Below, piece after piece: positions 9,420 through 18,112 of a stretch of DNA of 64,000 nucleotides. Below the pieces are notes generated by a model. That model did no database searches, was not told the DNA's origin, and was given only the letters and a program-made list of their open reading frames with translations. The translations under genes and the position numbers were made by a program. Numbering within the stretch: position 1 is the stretch's first letter; each line of letters begins with the position of its first letter. This stretch comes from Christensenella massiliensis (GTDB lineage Bacteria; Bacillota; Clostridia; Christensenellales; Christensenellaceae): positions 186,001-250,000 of the forward strand of contig LT700187.1 of the NCBI GenBank assembly GCA_900155415.1, written 5' to 3'.

Positions 9420-9447
9420 AAAAAAGCCCTGAGTTCAGGGCTTTTTT
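9420..9447 (-). terminator. Rho-independent terminator after the L,D-transpeptidase gene
   Basis: A near-perfect stem AAAAAAGCCCTGA / TCAGGGCTTTTTT with a 2-base centre lies 36 bases beyond the transpeptidase stop. Read on the minus strand it ends in a T-run. The symmetry means it could also stop plus-strand transcription. Confidence 0.85.
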
Positions 9448-9482
9448 GCTGATATATGTGTTTCCGGGCACCGCAGCTTCCA

Positions 9483-10550
9483 TCAATCCTGCGACCCTTG
9501 CACAAAGGGTATATCGTGCGCTACATCCTCTATGCTCCAATTATCCGTATTTGGGATATCCTGCGGTTCGATATCCGGCCGTTCCTCCGGCAGCGCGGCA
9601 AGCACAAGCCGCTCACGGATAGAAGCCGTCACATCATCGTCCGGGTCGCCGTCTCGAACGACACATTCCGTTCCCGGTGCAATATTGAACCAGATCCATT
9701 TTGCATCCGGAACTGTCAGACGAATACAGCCATGGGAATCTGCTGTTCCGAGCTTTTCCCATACCTCCTCAATATAGGTAGAGGTATCAAATTCCTCATA
9801 TAGGATCGTATGGAAATAGATCGCGCCGCGTATCTGCGACCAATACTGTCCGTACGTTTTATCCCGTGCAAACTGGCTGAAGCGTACGCGGTAATTGTCC
9901 ATTTTAAATGTACCCTTGGGCGTGCAGTCGTCTTTCCCTGTAGAGCACAGCATATATCTTACCGGAACCGTATACTCTCCATTCTCATCCTTCGTATAAA
10001 CCATTGTGACCTGATGCTCGATATCTACGATGATTTTGTAGGTTCCCGGCTCCGGATATCCCTCCGGATATTGATCGCGCGTGCCGTCGTCGCTCATGAC
10101 CAATTCTTCAAAGCTCATTCCTACCGTAGGGGCAAGCAGCGAAAAGGGTTCACATTCCGCTGCATTTCCGGAATAAAGAAGCTCCTGTGTTTCTTCCCCC
10201 GCGATCCCATCCGCCTGCAATCCATTTTGGCGCTGGAATGTCACGACTGCGGCGCGTGTCAGCGAGCCATAATAATCCGTTGCTTTGTCCTGCGCAAGAT
10301 ATCCAAGCTCCATCAGCGCTTCCTGAAGCTTCCGTACCATTTCTCCCTGCGCCCCTTCCCGAAGTTCCGTATAGGGCGTAGGCGTCGGAGACGGAGCCGC
10401 CGTGGCTTCCGGCTCTTTTGTCCTCTCGGGTGACGCGGACGGCCTCGGCGCTTCAGACGGCGCGGGTCCGCTCTCCCCCGCGCATCCCGCAGCAAAAACT
10501 GAGAAGCAGATCAGTGCGACAGCGAAACAGGTTACCTTTTTCAGGCTCAT
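9483..10550 (-). CDS. L,D-transpeptidase lipoprotein with peptidoglycan-binding domain
   Basis: A 355-residue exported enzyme that cross-links or modifies peptidoglycan by 3-3 or protein-peptide bonds. Order: lipoprotein signal with lipobox FAAGC (Cys 23), a Pro/Ser/Thr-rich linker to about residue 60, a PG_binding_1 repeat (about 65-125, with FQRQNGLQADGIAGEET), then a YkuD catalytic domain with SHGCIRL (catalytic Cys about residue 277). The C-terminal tail is acidic. The ATG has GGGGAGG upstream. It lies 40 bases after argH in the same direction and shares its terminator, though a functional link to arginine synthesis is not apparent. The amidase at 43120-44145 has the same lipoprotein-linker-PGB plan. 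Confidence 0.88.
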   Translation of the reverse strand: MSLKKVTCFAVALICFSVFAAGCAGESGPAPSEAPRPSASPERTKEPEATAAPSPTPTPYTELREGAQGEMVRKLQEALMELGYLAQDKATDYYGSLTRAAVVTFQRQNGLQADGIAGEETQELLYSGNAAECEPFSLLAPTVGMSFEELVMSDDGTRDQYPEGYPEPGTYKIIVDIEHQVTMVYTKDENGEYTVPVRYMLCSTGKDDCTPKGTFKMDNYRVRFSQFARDKTYGQYWSQIRGAIYFHTILYEEFDTSTYIEEVWEKLGTADSHGCIRLTVPDAKWIWFNIAPGTECVVRDGDPDDDVTASIRERLVLAALPEERPDIEPQDIPNTDNWSIEDVAHDIPFVQGSQD

Positions 10551-10590
10551 TCTTTTTTCCTCCCCATCCTGTTCATCTCACACGGCCTCC

Positions 10591-11970
10591 TCATAAGTCT
10601 CCAAGCAGCATTTTGGCCTGCCGTATATGCTCGCGTACCATATCCGGAGCCGGGCCTCCCGGTACGCTGCGCGTATTGACGCATGTTTCGAGACTGATCG
10701 CATCATAAATGTCCTCCCGCGCGTCTGGTGCAAACTGTCTGATCTCATCCAGCGAAAGCTCGTCGAGCGCTTTTCCGTGCTGCTCACAATATAAAACCAG
10801 ATGCCCTACCACTGCGTGCGCATCCCGGAACGCCATTCCGTTTTTCACAAAATAGTCCGCTGCATCCGTAGCGTTCGTAAAACCAAGTCCTGCGCCCGCT
10901 CTCAGACGCTCTTTGTTCCATTCCGCCGTCTTCAGCATACCATTCATCACTTCAAGGCATGCTTTTAAGGTATCTGCCGCGTCGAAAGCACATTCCTTGT
11001 CCTCCTGCATATCTTTGTTATAAGCGAGCGGCAGCCCTTTCATAACTGTCAGCAGGGTCATCAGATCGCCATATACTCTGCCCGTTTTCCCACGGATGAG
11101 CTCCGCCATATCGGGGTTTTTCTTCTGTGGCATGATGCTCGAGCCGGTGGAATAGGCGTCCGAAAGCCGGAGCGTTCCATATTCGTTCGTAGAGAACAAA
11201 ATGATCTCCTCGCACAGCCGCGAAAGATGCATCATGCAGACTGACGCCGCTGACAGGTATTCGATCGCAAAATCGCGGTCCGAAACGGCGTCGAGGCTGT
11301 TACGCGTGATACCGGACATACCAAGCTCCCTTGCCGCCATTTCCCTGTCGATCGGATAGGTGGTCGCGCATAGTGCACCTGCGCCGAGCGGCAGAATATC
11401 GGTACGTTTTTTACAGTCTGCAAAGCGTTGGATGTCCCGGTAGAACATTTCAAAATATGCCATCATATAGTGTCCGAGCGTCGTCGGCTGCGCCTTTTGC
11501 AAATGCGTATACGCTGTCATGATAGTATCCGTATTTTCCTCCGCGATGTCCACAAGCGTACTGCAAAGCTGCGTCAGCTTCCCAATCGTCTCGTCTGCCA
11601 TACGTTTCATATATAATCTGAAATCCGTAGCGACCTGATCGTTCCGGCTGCGGCCCGTATGCAGCTTCTTGCCCGTGTCGCCAATCCTTTCCGTCAGCAG
11701 CCGCTCCACATTCATGTGGATATCCTCATCGTGCACCGAAAATTCCACCCGGCCGGCATCGATATCTTCAAGAATAGATTTCAGCCCTTCTACGATCTGC
11801 TCTGCATCCTCTATTGGAATGATCCTCTGTGCACCAAGCATTTTTGCATGTGCAATGCTGCCCATGATATCCTCGCGGTACATGCGGCTGTCAAAGCCGA
11901 TCGAGGACTGGAAGCCCTCTGCAAATTCGTCCGTACTCTGTTCAAACCGTCCGCCCCATAATTTAGCCAT
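10591..11970 (-). CDS. argH: Argininosuccinate lyase
   Basis: A 459-residue cytoplasmic enzyme that splits argininosuccinate into arginine and fumarate, the last step of arginine synthesis. The fumarase/aspartase superfamily signature GSSIMPQKKNPD is at about residues 281-292, with the catalytic serine in the flexible loop. Length matches bacterial ArgH (about 460). Fumarate released here could feed the fumarate reductase encoded in this window, although no argG or other arg gene is present. It is followed by the L,D-transpeptidase gene. Confidence 0.95.
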   Translation of the reverse strand: MAKLWGGRFEQSTDEFAEGFQSSIGFDSRMYREDIMGSIAHAKMLGAQRIIPIEDAEQIVEGLKSILEDIDAGRVEFSVHDEDIHMNVERLLTERIGDTGKKLHTGRSRNDQVATDFRLYMKRMADETIGKLTQLCSTLVDIAEENTDTIMTAYTHLQKAQPTTLGHYMMAYFEMFYRDIQRFADCKKRTDILPLGAGALCATTYPIDREMAARELGMSGITRNSLDAVSDRDFAIEYLSAASVCMMHLSRLCEEIILFSTNEYGTLRLSDAYSTGSSIMPQKKNPDMAELIRGKTGRVYGDLMTLLTVMKGLPLAYNKDMQEDKECAFDAADTLKACLEVMNGMLKTAEWNKERLRAGAGLGFTNATDAADYFVKNGMAFRDAHAVVGHLVLYCEQHGKALDELSLDEIRQFAPDAREDIYDAISLETCVNTRSVPGGPAPDMVREHIRQAKMLLGDL

Positions 11971-12123
11971 GAATGATCACTCCCGCTCTCTTGATTAATA
12001 TGGTTTATTATAACATAAAATGCTCCTATGGTATAGAAAAGCCCTTTCTTATCCATCATGCCATATATATCTTCCTGCTTCACGTTTTTGATCAATGTTC
12101 ATGGCAAGGTATAAATATTAATC

Positions 12124-12149
12124 AAAAAAGCCGCTTTCAGCGGCTTTTT
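12124..12149 (-). terminator. Terminator after the DUF308 gene
   Basis: Stem AAAAAGCCGCT / AGCGGCTTTTT with a short loop, 15 bases beyond the stop of the membrane protein gene. It ends the presumed hydrolase-proA-DUF308 transcript. Confidence 0.85.
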
Positions 12150-12163
12150 GTTTTGTCCTGCCA

Positions 12164-12775
12164 TCAGTGTTTTCGTGCGATCTTACCGGAAACCGCCTCT
12201 GCCAAAAGCGCGGTCCCTGCCACGATCAGATAAACGCCGAGTACGATCGCAACCGAAACAAGACCGGTAAATGGAAGAAATACCATCAGTATACCGACTG
12301 CTGCATTCAATATGCCGCTTGTTAGAAGCCAGCCCGTATCTTTCGCATCCATTTTTTTGAATCTTCCGTATGAAAAAAATCCCATGATACCCCTATATAG
12401 CGCAAAAAATCCAAGTACAGTCGTGAATATCCCCATCATGGTGATTTGACTGGCCACATCTCCCATAGAAAACGCTACGATCACCGCTCCCATGAGAATA
12501 AATATCACACCACTCGCAAGGGTAGCCTCATTGCGGAAAGACTGCTCTGTCCGAAAAAAGGCTATCACTTCGTATATCCCCATGAGTAAAACGCCTATGG
12601 CGACCGTGTAGTTGACCGCAAAGCTTACGCTTTCCGGCATAATCAGCAGCCATATACCAAGAACGATCATACAGCACGCTATCACGCAGCCCATGATCTT
12701 ATGCTGCCGAACTCTTTTTAAAAATAACTTTTCCGCTTCCGGCTCTAAATCCGGTATCAAAGTTTCATTATCCAT
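12164..12775 (-). CDS. HdeD/DUF308-family membrane protein
   Basis: A 203-residue protein with about six membrane segments in the repeated DUF308 pattern (hydrophobic stretches from about residue 28 to 195). Family members include HdeD, linked to acid stress in enterobacteria, but the biochemical role is unknown. The ATG at 12775 has TAGGAGG about 10 bases upstream and is preferred over the in-frame ATG at 12811, which lies inside proA. It begins 14 bases after proA ends. It is a hitch-hiker in this operon; no functional tie to proline synthesis is visible. Confidence 0.75.
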   Translation of the reverse strand: MDNETLIPDLEPEAEKLFLKRVRQHKIMGCVIACCMIVLGIWLLIMPESVSFAVNYTVAIGVLLMGIYEVIAFFRTEQSFRNEATLASGVIFILMGAVIVAFSMGDVASQITMMGIFTTVLGFFALYRGIMGFFSYGRFKKMDAKDTGWLLTSGILNAAVGILMVFLPFTGLVSVAIVLGVYLIVAGTALLAEAVSGKIARKH

Positions 12776-12788
12776 TTTGTCGTACCTC

Positions 12789-14030
12789 CTACCGTATCTG
12801 TCCGTCTCCATCGATCACATATTTTGTCGTGGTAAGCTCCGCAAGCCCCATCGGTCCGCGCGCGTGGAGCTTTTGCGTAGAAATACCGATCTCCGCGCCA
12901 TAGCCGAATTCAAATCCATCAGTGAAACGAGTGGAGGCGTTCACATATACTGCCGCCGCATCTACATCCGCCTTAAAGCGCTCTGCATTGCGGTAATCGT
13001 TTGTCACGATTGCTTCCGAATGCCCTGTTCCATGAAGATTGATATGCTCGATCGCCGCGTCTACATCGTCCACGACCTTTACGGAAATAATATAGTCGAG
13101 ATACTCCGTATCATAATCTTCAGGAGCGGCTGCCGCTGCGCCGTATTTCCGGCACATTTCATCCCCGCGTATTTCCACCCCTTTATCTTTTAGGGCGCGG
13201 AACACTTTGGGTAAAAATTCCGCCGCGACCTCCCTATGTACAAGCAGGCTTTCCGCCGCATTGCACACTGCCGGGCGGGAGGTTTTCGCATTGACCGTGA
13301 TAGAGACCGCCATATCGAGATCTGCCGTTTTGTCCACATAAATATGGCAGTTTCCTACTCCCGTCTGGATAACGGGAATCGTGGCGTTCTGTACCACCGA
13401 CCGGATCAGCCCGCCGCCCCCGCGCGGAATGAGCACGTCAATCAAATCGTTCAGCTTCATCATTTCGGCAACAGCCTCCCGTGACGTATCTGTAATAAGG
13501 CCAACTGCCCCTTTCGGCATGCCTGCCGCCTCGCCTGCGCGTATCAGAATATCCGCGATCGCCGTGTTGGAATGGATCGCCTCGCTTCCCCCCTTTAAAA
13601 CGACGGCGTTCGACGTTTTGAGGCACAGGCCGACCGCATCCGCCGTAACATTCGGGCGCGCTTCATAAATGATGCCAATCACGCCCATCGGCACACGCTG
13701 CTTCGCGATCAAAAGCCCGTTCGGGCGTTTCGTCGCATGAATGATCTCGCCGATCGGGTCGGGCAGCTCCGCAACGTCCCGAAGTCCCTGCGCCATTGCC
13801 TGTATCCTCTTTTTATCGAGCGCCAGACGGTCAATGAGCGCAGGCGTCCTGCCTTTTTCGCGTGCCGCATCTACATCAAGCGCATTTTGCTTCATGATCT
13901 CTTCCGTATGGGACAGGAGTCCCGCCGCCATTGCCTCGAGTATCCTGTTCTTTTCTATTGTATTCAGACGGTTCATCGCTGATTTTGCGGCTTTTGCCGC
14001 TTCCGCTACCTGTATTACCTTTCCCATCAT
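12789..14030 (-). CDS. proA: Gamma-glutamyl phosphate reductase
   Basis: A 413-residue NADPH-dependent enzyme that reduces glutamyl-5-phosphate to glutamate semialdehyde in proline synthesis. It has the aldehyde dehydrogenase-like fold with GVIGIIYEARPNVT near residue 110 and the catalytic cysteine in RPAVCNAAES (about residue 254). Two adjacent ATGs (14030 and 14027) follow an AAAAGGGGTG site; the first is used. proB is not next to it in this window. It is followed closely by the DUF308 gene and preceded by the MBL-fold hydrolase gene. Confidence 0.95.
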   Translation of the reverse strand: MMGKVIQVAEAAKAAKSAMNRLNTIEKNRILEAMAAGLLSHTEEIMKQNALDVDAAREKGRTPALIDRLALDKKRIQAMAQGLRDVAELPDPIGEIIHATKRPNGLLIAKQRVPMGVIGIIYEARPNVTADAVGLCLKTSNAVVLKGGSEAIHSNTAIADILIRAGEAAGMPKGAVGLITDTSREAVAEMMKLNDLIDVLIPRGGGGLIRSVVQNATIPVIQTGVGNCHIYVDKTADLDMAVSITVNAKTSRPAVCNAAESLLVHREVAAEFLPKVFRALKDKGVEIRGDEMCRKYGAAAAAPEDYDTEYLDYIISVKVVDDVDAAIEHINLHGTGHSEAIVTNDYRNAERFKADVDAAAVYVNASTRFTDGFEFGYGAEIGISTQKLHARGPMGLAELTTTKYVIDGDGQIR

Positions 14031-14104
14031 AGACACCCCTTTTCCGTTTTTTTCAGTATAACACAATGCTCCCGGCCGATACAAGCACGCCGGCAGCTAC
14101 GCTT

Positions 14105-14842
14105 TTATTGTTCCTTCTTCTCAAAAAGGACTGTTTGACCCCGTGTAAGCGGCATAATCATCCGCCCGCGGAAAGGAGCCAGTATCCTTGATGTCCGCAA
14201 TGCATGCGCCGCTTTCGCTCCTGCACTGCCATAATGCATGGGAATCACCATTTTTGCACCCACATGCTCCATAAAATATTCGATCCCGAGCAGCATGCTC
14301 TCCTCCAGCCGGGGATCGACGGGGATAAACGCGATATCGATGCGTTTTCCCTGTAAACGTCCGATCTCCGCTTGATAGGCACGGGCCATCTCCGCGTTCC
14401 ATTGCGGAGCTTCCCCTTCCCAGTGCCACCAGTTGAGATCGCCCGCATGATAGACTGTAAGCCCGTCCGTCTCTACAAGGAACGCAACCCCTTCGTCCGT
14501 AGACCGCAGCGTTTCTATCGTCATCCCGTCAAGCGTATAGGTCTCATGCGGAGCAGCCATGAGCGCGCCTGCATGCGGAGCAATATCGTCAGAAAGTATA
14601 TAGCGGATATCTGCTATCTTCTCTTCCCAATTGAAAACCGCAGGATCATAGTGGTCTCCGTGGGCATGGGAAACAAATACGGCGACCTGCTCGTCCGCAA
14701 GCTCCTCCGGAGCGATCACGCCGCCCGCAAGTCCCTGTCTTCCATTCCCCGGCCTCTGGTTCCAGCAGTCGAAAATCAAAAACCGGTGTTTCTCCCTTAC
14801 GGCGAAGCCGCTGTTGTCAAGATAGGTGATCTGCGCCTGCAT
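14105..14842 (-). CDS. MBL-fold metal-dependent hydrolase
   Basis: A 245-residue metallo-beta-lactamase-fold protein. The metal motif HAHGDHYD is at about residues 59-66, with later metal-ligand candidates YHAGDLNWWHW (about 131) and a conserved IPMHYG near the C-terminus. It resembles UPF0173-type or UlaG-like hydrolases; the substrate is unknown. The ATG has AAGGAGG 9 bases upstream. It probably heads a short operon with proA and the DUF308 gene. Acting on a lactone, phosphodiester or RNA cannot be distinguished here. Confidence 0.78.
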   Translation of the reverse strand: MQAQITYLDNSGFAVREKHRFLIFDCWNQRPGNGRQGLAGGVIAPEELADEQVAVFVSHAHGDHYDPAVFNWEEKIADIRYILSDDIAPHAGALMAAPHETYTLDGMTIETLRSTDEGVAFLVETDGLTVYHAGDLNWWHWEGEAPQWNAEMARAYQAEIGRLQGKRIDIAFIPVDPRLEESMLLGIEYFMEHVGAKMVIPMHYGSAGAKAAHALRTSRILAPFRGRMIMPLTRGQTVLFEKKEQ

Positions 14843-14883
14843 AGACTGTTTCCTCCTTATGTCTCCTATTTATCATGATAACC

Positions 14884-14911
14884 AAAAAACCGTCCTTGCC
14901 GGACGGTTTTT
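14884..14911 (-). terminator. Terminator of the mdh-fum-hdr-flx-frd operon
   Basis: Stem AAAAAACCGTCC / GGACGGTTTTT with loop TTGC, 6 bases after the frdA-like stop. On the minus strand it ends in a T-run. It closes the long operon that begins near 26600. Confidence 0.88.
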
Positions 14912-14917
14912 GATTTT

Positions 14918-16534
14918 TTATTTTTCTGCCTGCCATTTTGCGCGGCCATGCGTATAGGTCGGCAGAAGCAGAGGCGATACCTTATCGCTTACGATACCGG
15001 CCTCCTCCATTTCTTTTGCATAGGCTTCTATATGCCGGAGCGTCAGCTTGCCGTTCTTTACGGTTTTCGCTTTAGCCGAAGCATTCTGCCCCGCGTTCCG
15101 ACCGAACACGATCACGTCCAGCAGAGAATTGCCCATCAACCGGTTCCGGCCGTGTATCCCTCCTACAGCCTCGCCCGCAACGAACAGGTTCTCTACACCG
15201 CTCTGGCCGTCCACCGTGATATCGATCCCGCCGTTCTGATAATGCAGCGTCGGATAGACGAGGATCGGTACCTTGCGCATGTCGATATCGTATTTCAGAT
15301 ACATACGGAGCATCGCCGGGATACGCTTTTCAAGCGTGCCCTCTCCGTGGATCATATCGATCATCGGCGTGTCGAGCCATACGCCGCAGCCCTCCGGCGT
15401 TTCCACGCCCTTTCCACGCGCCTTGCATTCGCGAATGATAGAAGCGGCCGCAACGTCGCGCGTTTCCAGCGGATGCATGAACGCCTCGCCCTCCGAGTTG
15501 ATGAGCATCGCGCCGAGCGAACGCACTTTTTCCGTCACGAGCGCACCGAATATCTGTTCCGGAAACGCTACGCCCGTCGGATGGTATTGCAGGGTGTCCG
15601 CATATAGAAGCTTCGCTCCCACACGATAGGCAAGAATAAGCCCATCCGCCGTTGCCCCATAATGGTTTGAAGTCGGGAAGCCCTGATAGTGCAGCCGTCC
15701 CGCGCCGCCCGTCGCGAGTATAACGGTCTTTGCGCGTGCGATCCGGTATTCACCCGTTTCCATGTTCTGCAAAACGGCGCCTGCCGCCCTGCCGTCCTCG
15801 TCCAAAATCAGCTCTACCGCCGCCGTAAAATCAACGACGGGAATTCCACGGTTCCACACCTCGTCACGCAGTACGCGCATGATTTCCGCACCTGAATAGT
15901 CTCGCGCAGCGTGCATGCGCTTGCGGGATGTACCGCCGCCGTGCGTCGTGATCATCGTGCCGTCCGGCGCTTTATCGAACATCACGCCGAGGTCGTTGAG
16001 CCATTTGACTGCCCCCGGCCCCTCTGTCACAAGCTTTTTCAGCAGCTCCGGTTTATTGGCATAGTGTCCGCCGCCAAGCGCGTCAAGATAGTGGATCGCC
16101 GGGGAATCGTTTGCCTTATCGGCCGCCTGTATACCGCCCTCCGCCATCATGGTGTTCGCATCGCCAATGCGCAGCTTGGTCACGACCATCACGTTCGCGC
16201 CGCCGTTATGCGCTTCGATCGCTGCGGACGCACCCGCGCCGCCGCCGCCGATGATCAGCACGTCCACATCATAGTCAGGACGCTCAAGGTCGAACTCCAA
16301 CCCTTGGACGCGGCTGTTCGCCTGAAGCAGCGCCGCAAGCTCTTTCGGCACCTTATCTCCCTTATTCGGCCCGATCTGAAGAACATCAAAGCTGTCCATC
16401 TTATAATCCGGATGGAATTCTTCAAGCAGCCTATCCTTTTCGTCGGCGGTCATCCTCCTCGGTTCCATGCCGATCCTCTGTGCTCTCGTCGCCTCGACTT
16501 TCTTTGCCGAAGCAAGCATTTCCGGTGTAAACAT
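14918..16534 (-). CDS. Soluble fumarate reductase flavoprotein subunit (FrdA/TfrA-like)
   Basis: A 538-residue FAD flavoprotein predicted to reduce fumarate to succinate. The N-terminal GGGGAGAS dinucleotide fold starts near residue 95. Four catalytic positions known from FrdA/SdhA are kept: His in QYHPTG, Arg in LETRDVA, His in TLHYQNGG and Arg in GRNRLMGNS. The histidine that binds FAD covalently in membrane FrdA/SdhA (SHTxxAEGG) is asparagine here (ANTMMAEGG), so FAD should be non-covalent. There is no Tat signal or membrane anchor gene. An 80-residue N-terminal extension precedes the FAD fold. It is the last gene of the operon, 12 bases after the iron-sulfur subunit. Confidence 0.85.
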   Translation of the reverse strand: MFTPEMLASAKKVEATRAQRIGMEPRRMTADEKDRLLEEFHPDYKMDSFDVLQIGPNKGDKVPKELAALLQANSRVQGLEFDLERPDYDVDVLIIGGGGAGASAAIEAHNGGANVMVVTKLRIGDANTMMAEGGIQAADKANDSPAIHYLDALGGGHYANKPELLKKLVTEGPGAVKWLNDLGVMFDKAPDGTMITTHGGGTSRKRMHAARDYSGAEIMRVLRDEVWNRGIPVVDFTAAVELILDEDGRAAGAVLQNMETGEYRIARAKTVILATGGAGRLHYQGFPTSNHYGATADGLILAYRVGAKLLYADTLQYHPTGVAFPEQIFGALVTEKVRSLGAMLINSEGEAFMHPLETRDVAAASIIRECKARGKGVETPEGCGVWLDTPMIDMIHGEGTLEKRIPAMLRMYLKYDIDMRKVPILVYPTLHYQNGGIDITVDGQSGVENLFVAGEAVGGIHGRNRLMGNSLLDVIVFGRNAGQNASAKAKTVKNGKLTLRHIEAYAKEMEEAGIVSDKVSPLLLPTYTHGRAKWQAEK

Positions 16535-16546
16535 GTATCCGCCTCC

Positions 16547-17251
16547 TTAATCTTCGTCCGTCGGCGCCGTCGCCGTATCGCTCTCGATTTCCCTATGGTT
16601 GTAGAGTTCCTTCAGCTCCTCGATGGGCTTTGCCGCCACATCCTCCAAAAGCTGTGTAAAATCTCCGTGCTCAATATCGCGTACGCGCTGCGTCAAGTGC
16701 TTCGCTTCGGGCGCGATATATTTTCCGGTCAGCCGCCGGGCGAGCAGGGCTACCTGCGGGTGAGATATTTCCGCCGGGCAGCGCGCACTGCACGCTCCGC
16801 ACATTACGCAGTCAAACGAAAGCTCCGCGCATTTCTCATATTCCCCGCGCTGGGCGTGTGCGATATACTGCATGACCTTCAAATCCTGTGTGCAGGCCTT
16901 TGTGCAGGCGTTGCACCCAATACATTTATAAATTTCCGGATAAAGCTGCATCATGATCTGCTCGTCCGGGCGTACCTCTTCCATATCGTAAAGCGGCTTT
17001 ACGATCGGAAAATACGGCAATGTCGCAACATACATCCCATCCTCCACCGTCGTCTGGCACGCAAGGCAGAATTTGAGCGTATTGTCTCCTTTGATGCGGT
17101 AGATCGTCGTACACGCGCCGCAGAAGCCGTTGCGGCAGCCACACCCGCGCACCAGCTTATATCCTGCGTATTCCATCGCACCCATGATCGTAAGGCCCGC
17201 TGGAACGCTGTATTTCTTTCCAAACAGGAAGACGTTCACCATTTTCTCCAT
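16547..17251 (-). CDS. Fumarate reductase iron-sulfur subunit (FrdB/TfrB N-terminal type)
   Basis: A 234-residue electron-transfer subunit. The N-terminal [2Fe-2S] domain has CGCRNGFCGAC (about residues 33-43) and a later CLAC. The C-terminal half has two full [4Fe-4S] motifs, CIGCNACTKAC and CVMCGACSARCP, rather than the [3Fe-4S] site usual in membrane FrdB. It matches the front part of methanogen TfrB but lacks the fused CCG domains; in this operon those domains are the separate HdrB and HdrC proteins. The start is uncertain: ATG at 17251 is used, with ATG at 17242 as alternative. A TTG at 17275 is less likely. Confidence 0.83.
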   Translation of the reverse strand: MEKMVNVFLFGKKYSVPAGLTIMGAMEYAGYKLVRGCGCRNGFCGACTTIYRIKGDNTLKFCLACQTTVEDGMYVATLPYFPIVKPLYDMEEVRPDEQIMMQLYPEIYKCIGCNACTKACTQDLKVMQYIAHAQRGEYEKCAELSFDCVMCGACSARCPAEISHPQVALLARRLTGKYIAPEAKHLTQRVRDIEHGDFTQLLEDVAAKPIEELKELYNHREIESDTATAPTDED

Positions 17252-17275
17252 AACCTTCTCTGTCTCTCCTCTCAA

Positions 17276-18109
17276 TCAGTATTCGTCCGGCAGCTCTTCA
17301 AGCTCGTCACAGCGGAAAACCGGGCCGTCCTTGCATACATATTTGGAGCCGATGTTGCAGCGTCCGCATTTACCGACTCCGCATTTCATTCGCAGCTCCA
17401 TCGTCGTATAGACCTGCTTTTTATCAAAACCGAGCTCTGAAAGCGCGCCCAGAACGAATTTGATCATGATCGGCGGTCCGCATACGAGCGCCGTTTTATC
17501 CGTAGAAAAGCCGAGCTCCTTCACATAATTCGGAACAAAGCCGACGTGCCCGTCCCAGCCTTCCTGCTCCCTGTCGATCGTAAGATATACGTTCACGCCT
17601 TCCGTGTTCGCCCACTCGTTTCTGATTTCGTCGAAATCCACTAAATCGTCTTTGGAGCGCGAGCCGTAAACGATATCTATCTTCCCATAATTTTCACGGT
17701 AATGCCGTACATAATTGATGACCGACCGAAGCGGCGCAAGGCCGATCCCCCCCGCAATGAACAGCAGATCCTTTCCCTTGAGCTCCGTTTCCACCGGAAA
17801 CGCATTGCCATACGGCCCGCGTATCGTGATCTGCTGCCCTACGTCCATCTGGTGCAGCCAGTCTGTCAGACAACCGCATTTTTTGATGCTGAATTCCATA
17901 TATTCCGTATTGGTAGGCGAGGAAGTGATGGAAAACATCGCCTCTCCCACCCCCGGAATGGAAAGCATCGCGCACTGTCCGGGCATGTGCTGAAAGACAA
18001 CGCCGCCCTCCGGCGCCACTGCGCGGAACGTTTTTACGTCCGGCGTATCCTTTCTGATATCCGTAATGACCCCGATCTTTGGGATCAATGTGTCCTGTCT
18101 CATACTCAT
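17276..18109 (-). CDS. flxA: FAD/NAD(P)-binding subunit FlxA (AsrB/PyrK-like)
   Basis: A 277-residue ferredoxin-NADP reductase-fold protein. FAD contacts lie in RGPYGNAFP (about 96-104) and the NAD(H) site in GGIGLAPLRS (about 121). The C-terminus has a cysteine cluster CGVGKCGRCNIG...C (about 246-262) like the [2Fe-2S] site of PyrK. In known FlxABCD-HdrABC complexes this subunit takes electrons from NADH. It follows the FlxB gene with a 3-base gap. It is the expected NADH entry point for the complex. Confidence 0.85.
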   Translation of the reverse strand: MSMRQDTLIPKIGVITDIRKDTPDVKTFRAVAPEGGVVFQHMPGQCAMLSIPGVGEAMFSITSSPTNTEYMEFSIKKCGCLTDWLHQMDVGQQITIRGPYGNAFPVETELKGKDLLFIAGGIGLAPLRSVINYVRHYRENYGKIDIVYGSRSKDDLVDFDEIRNEWANTEGVNVYLTIDREQEGWDGHVGFVPNYVKELGFSTDKTALVCGPPIMIKFVLGALSELGFDKKQVYTTMELRMKCGVGKCGRCNIGSKYVCKDGPVFRCDELEELPDEY

Positions 18110-18112
18110 CTC

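Noticed and set aside
15911-17440. A 509-codon plus-strand open frame opposite frdA/frdB
   Set aside because: Antisense shadow of two genes with conserved catalytic and cluster motifs.
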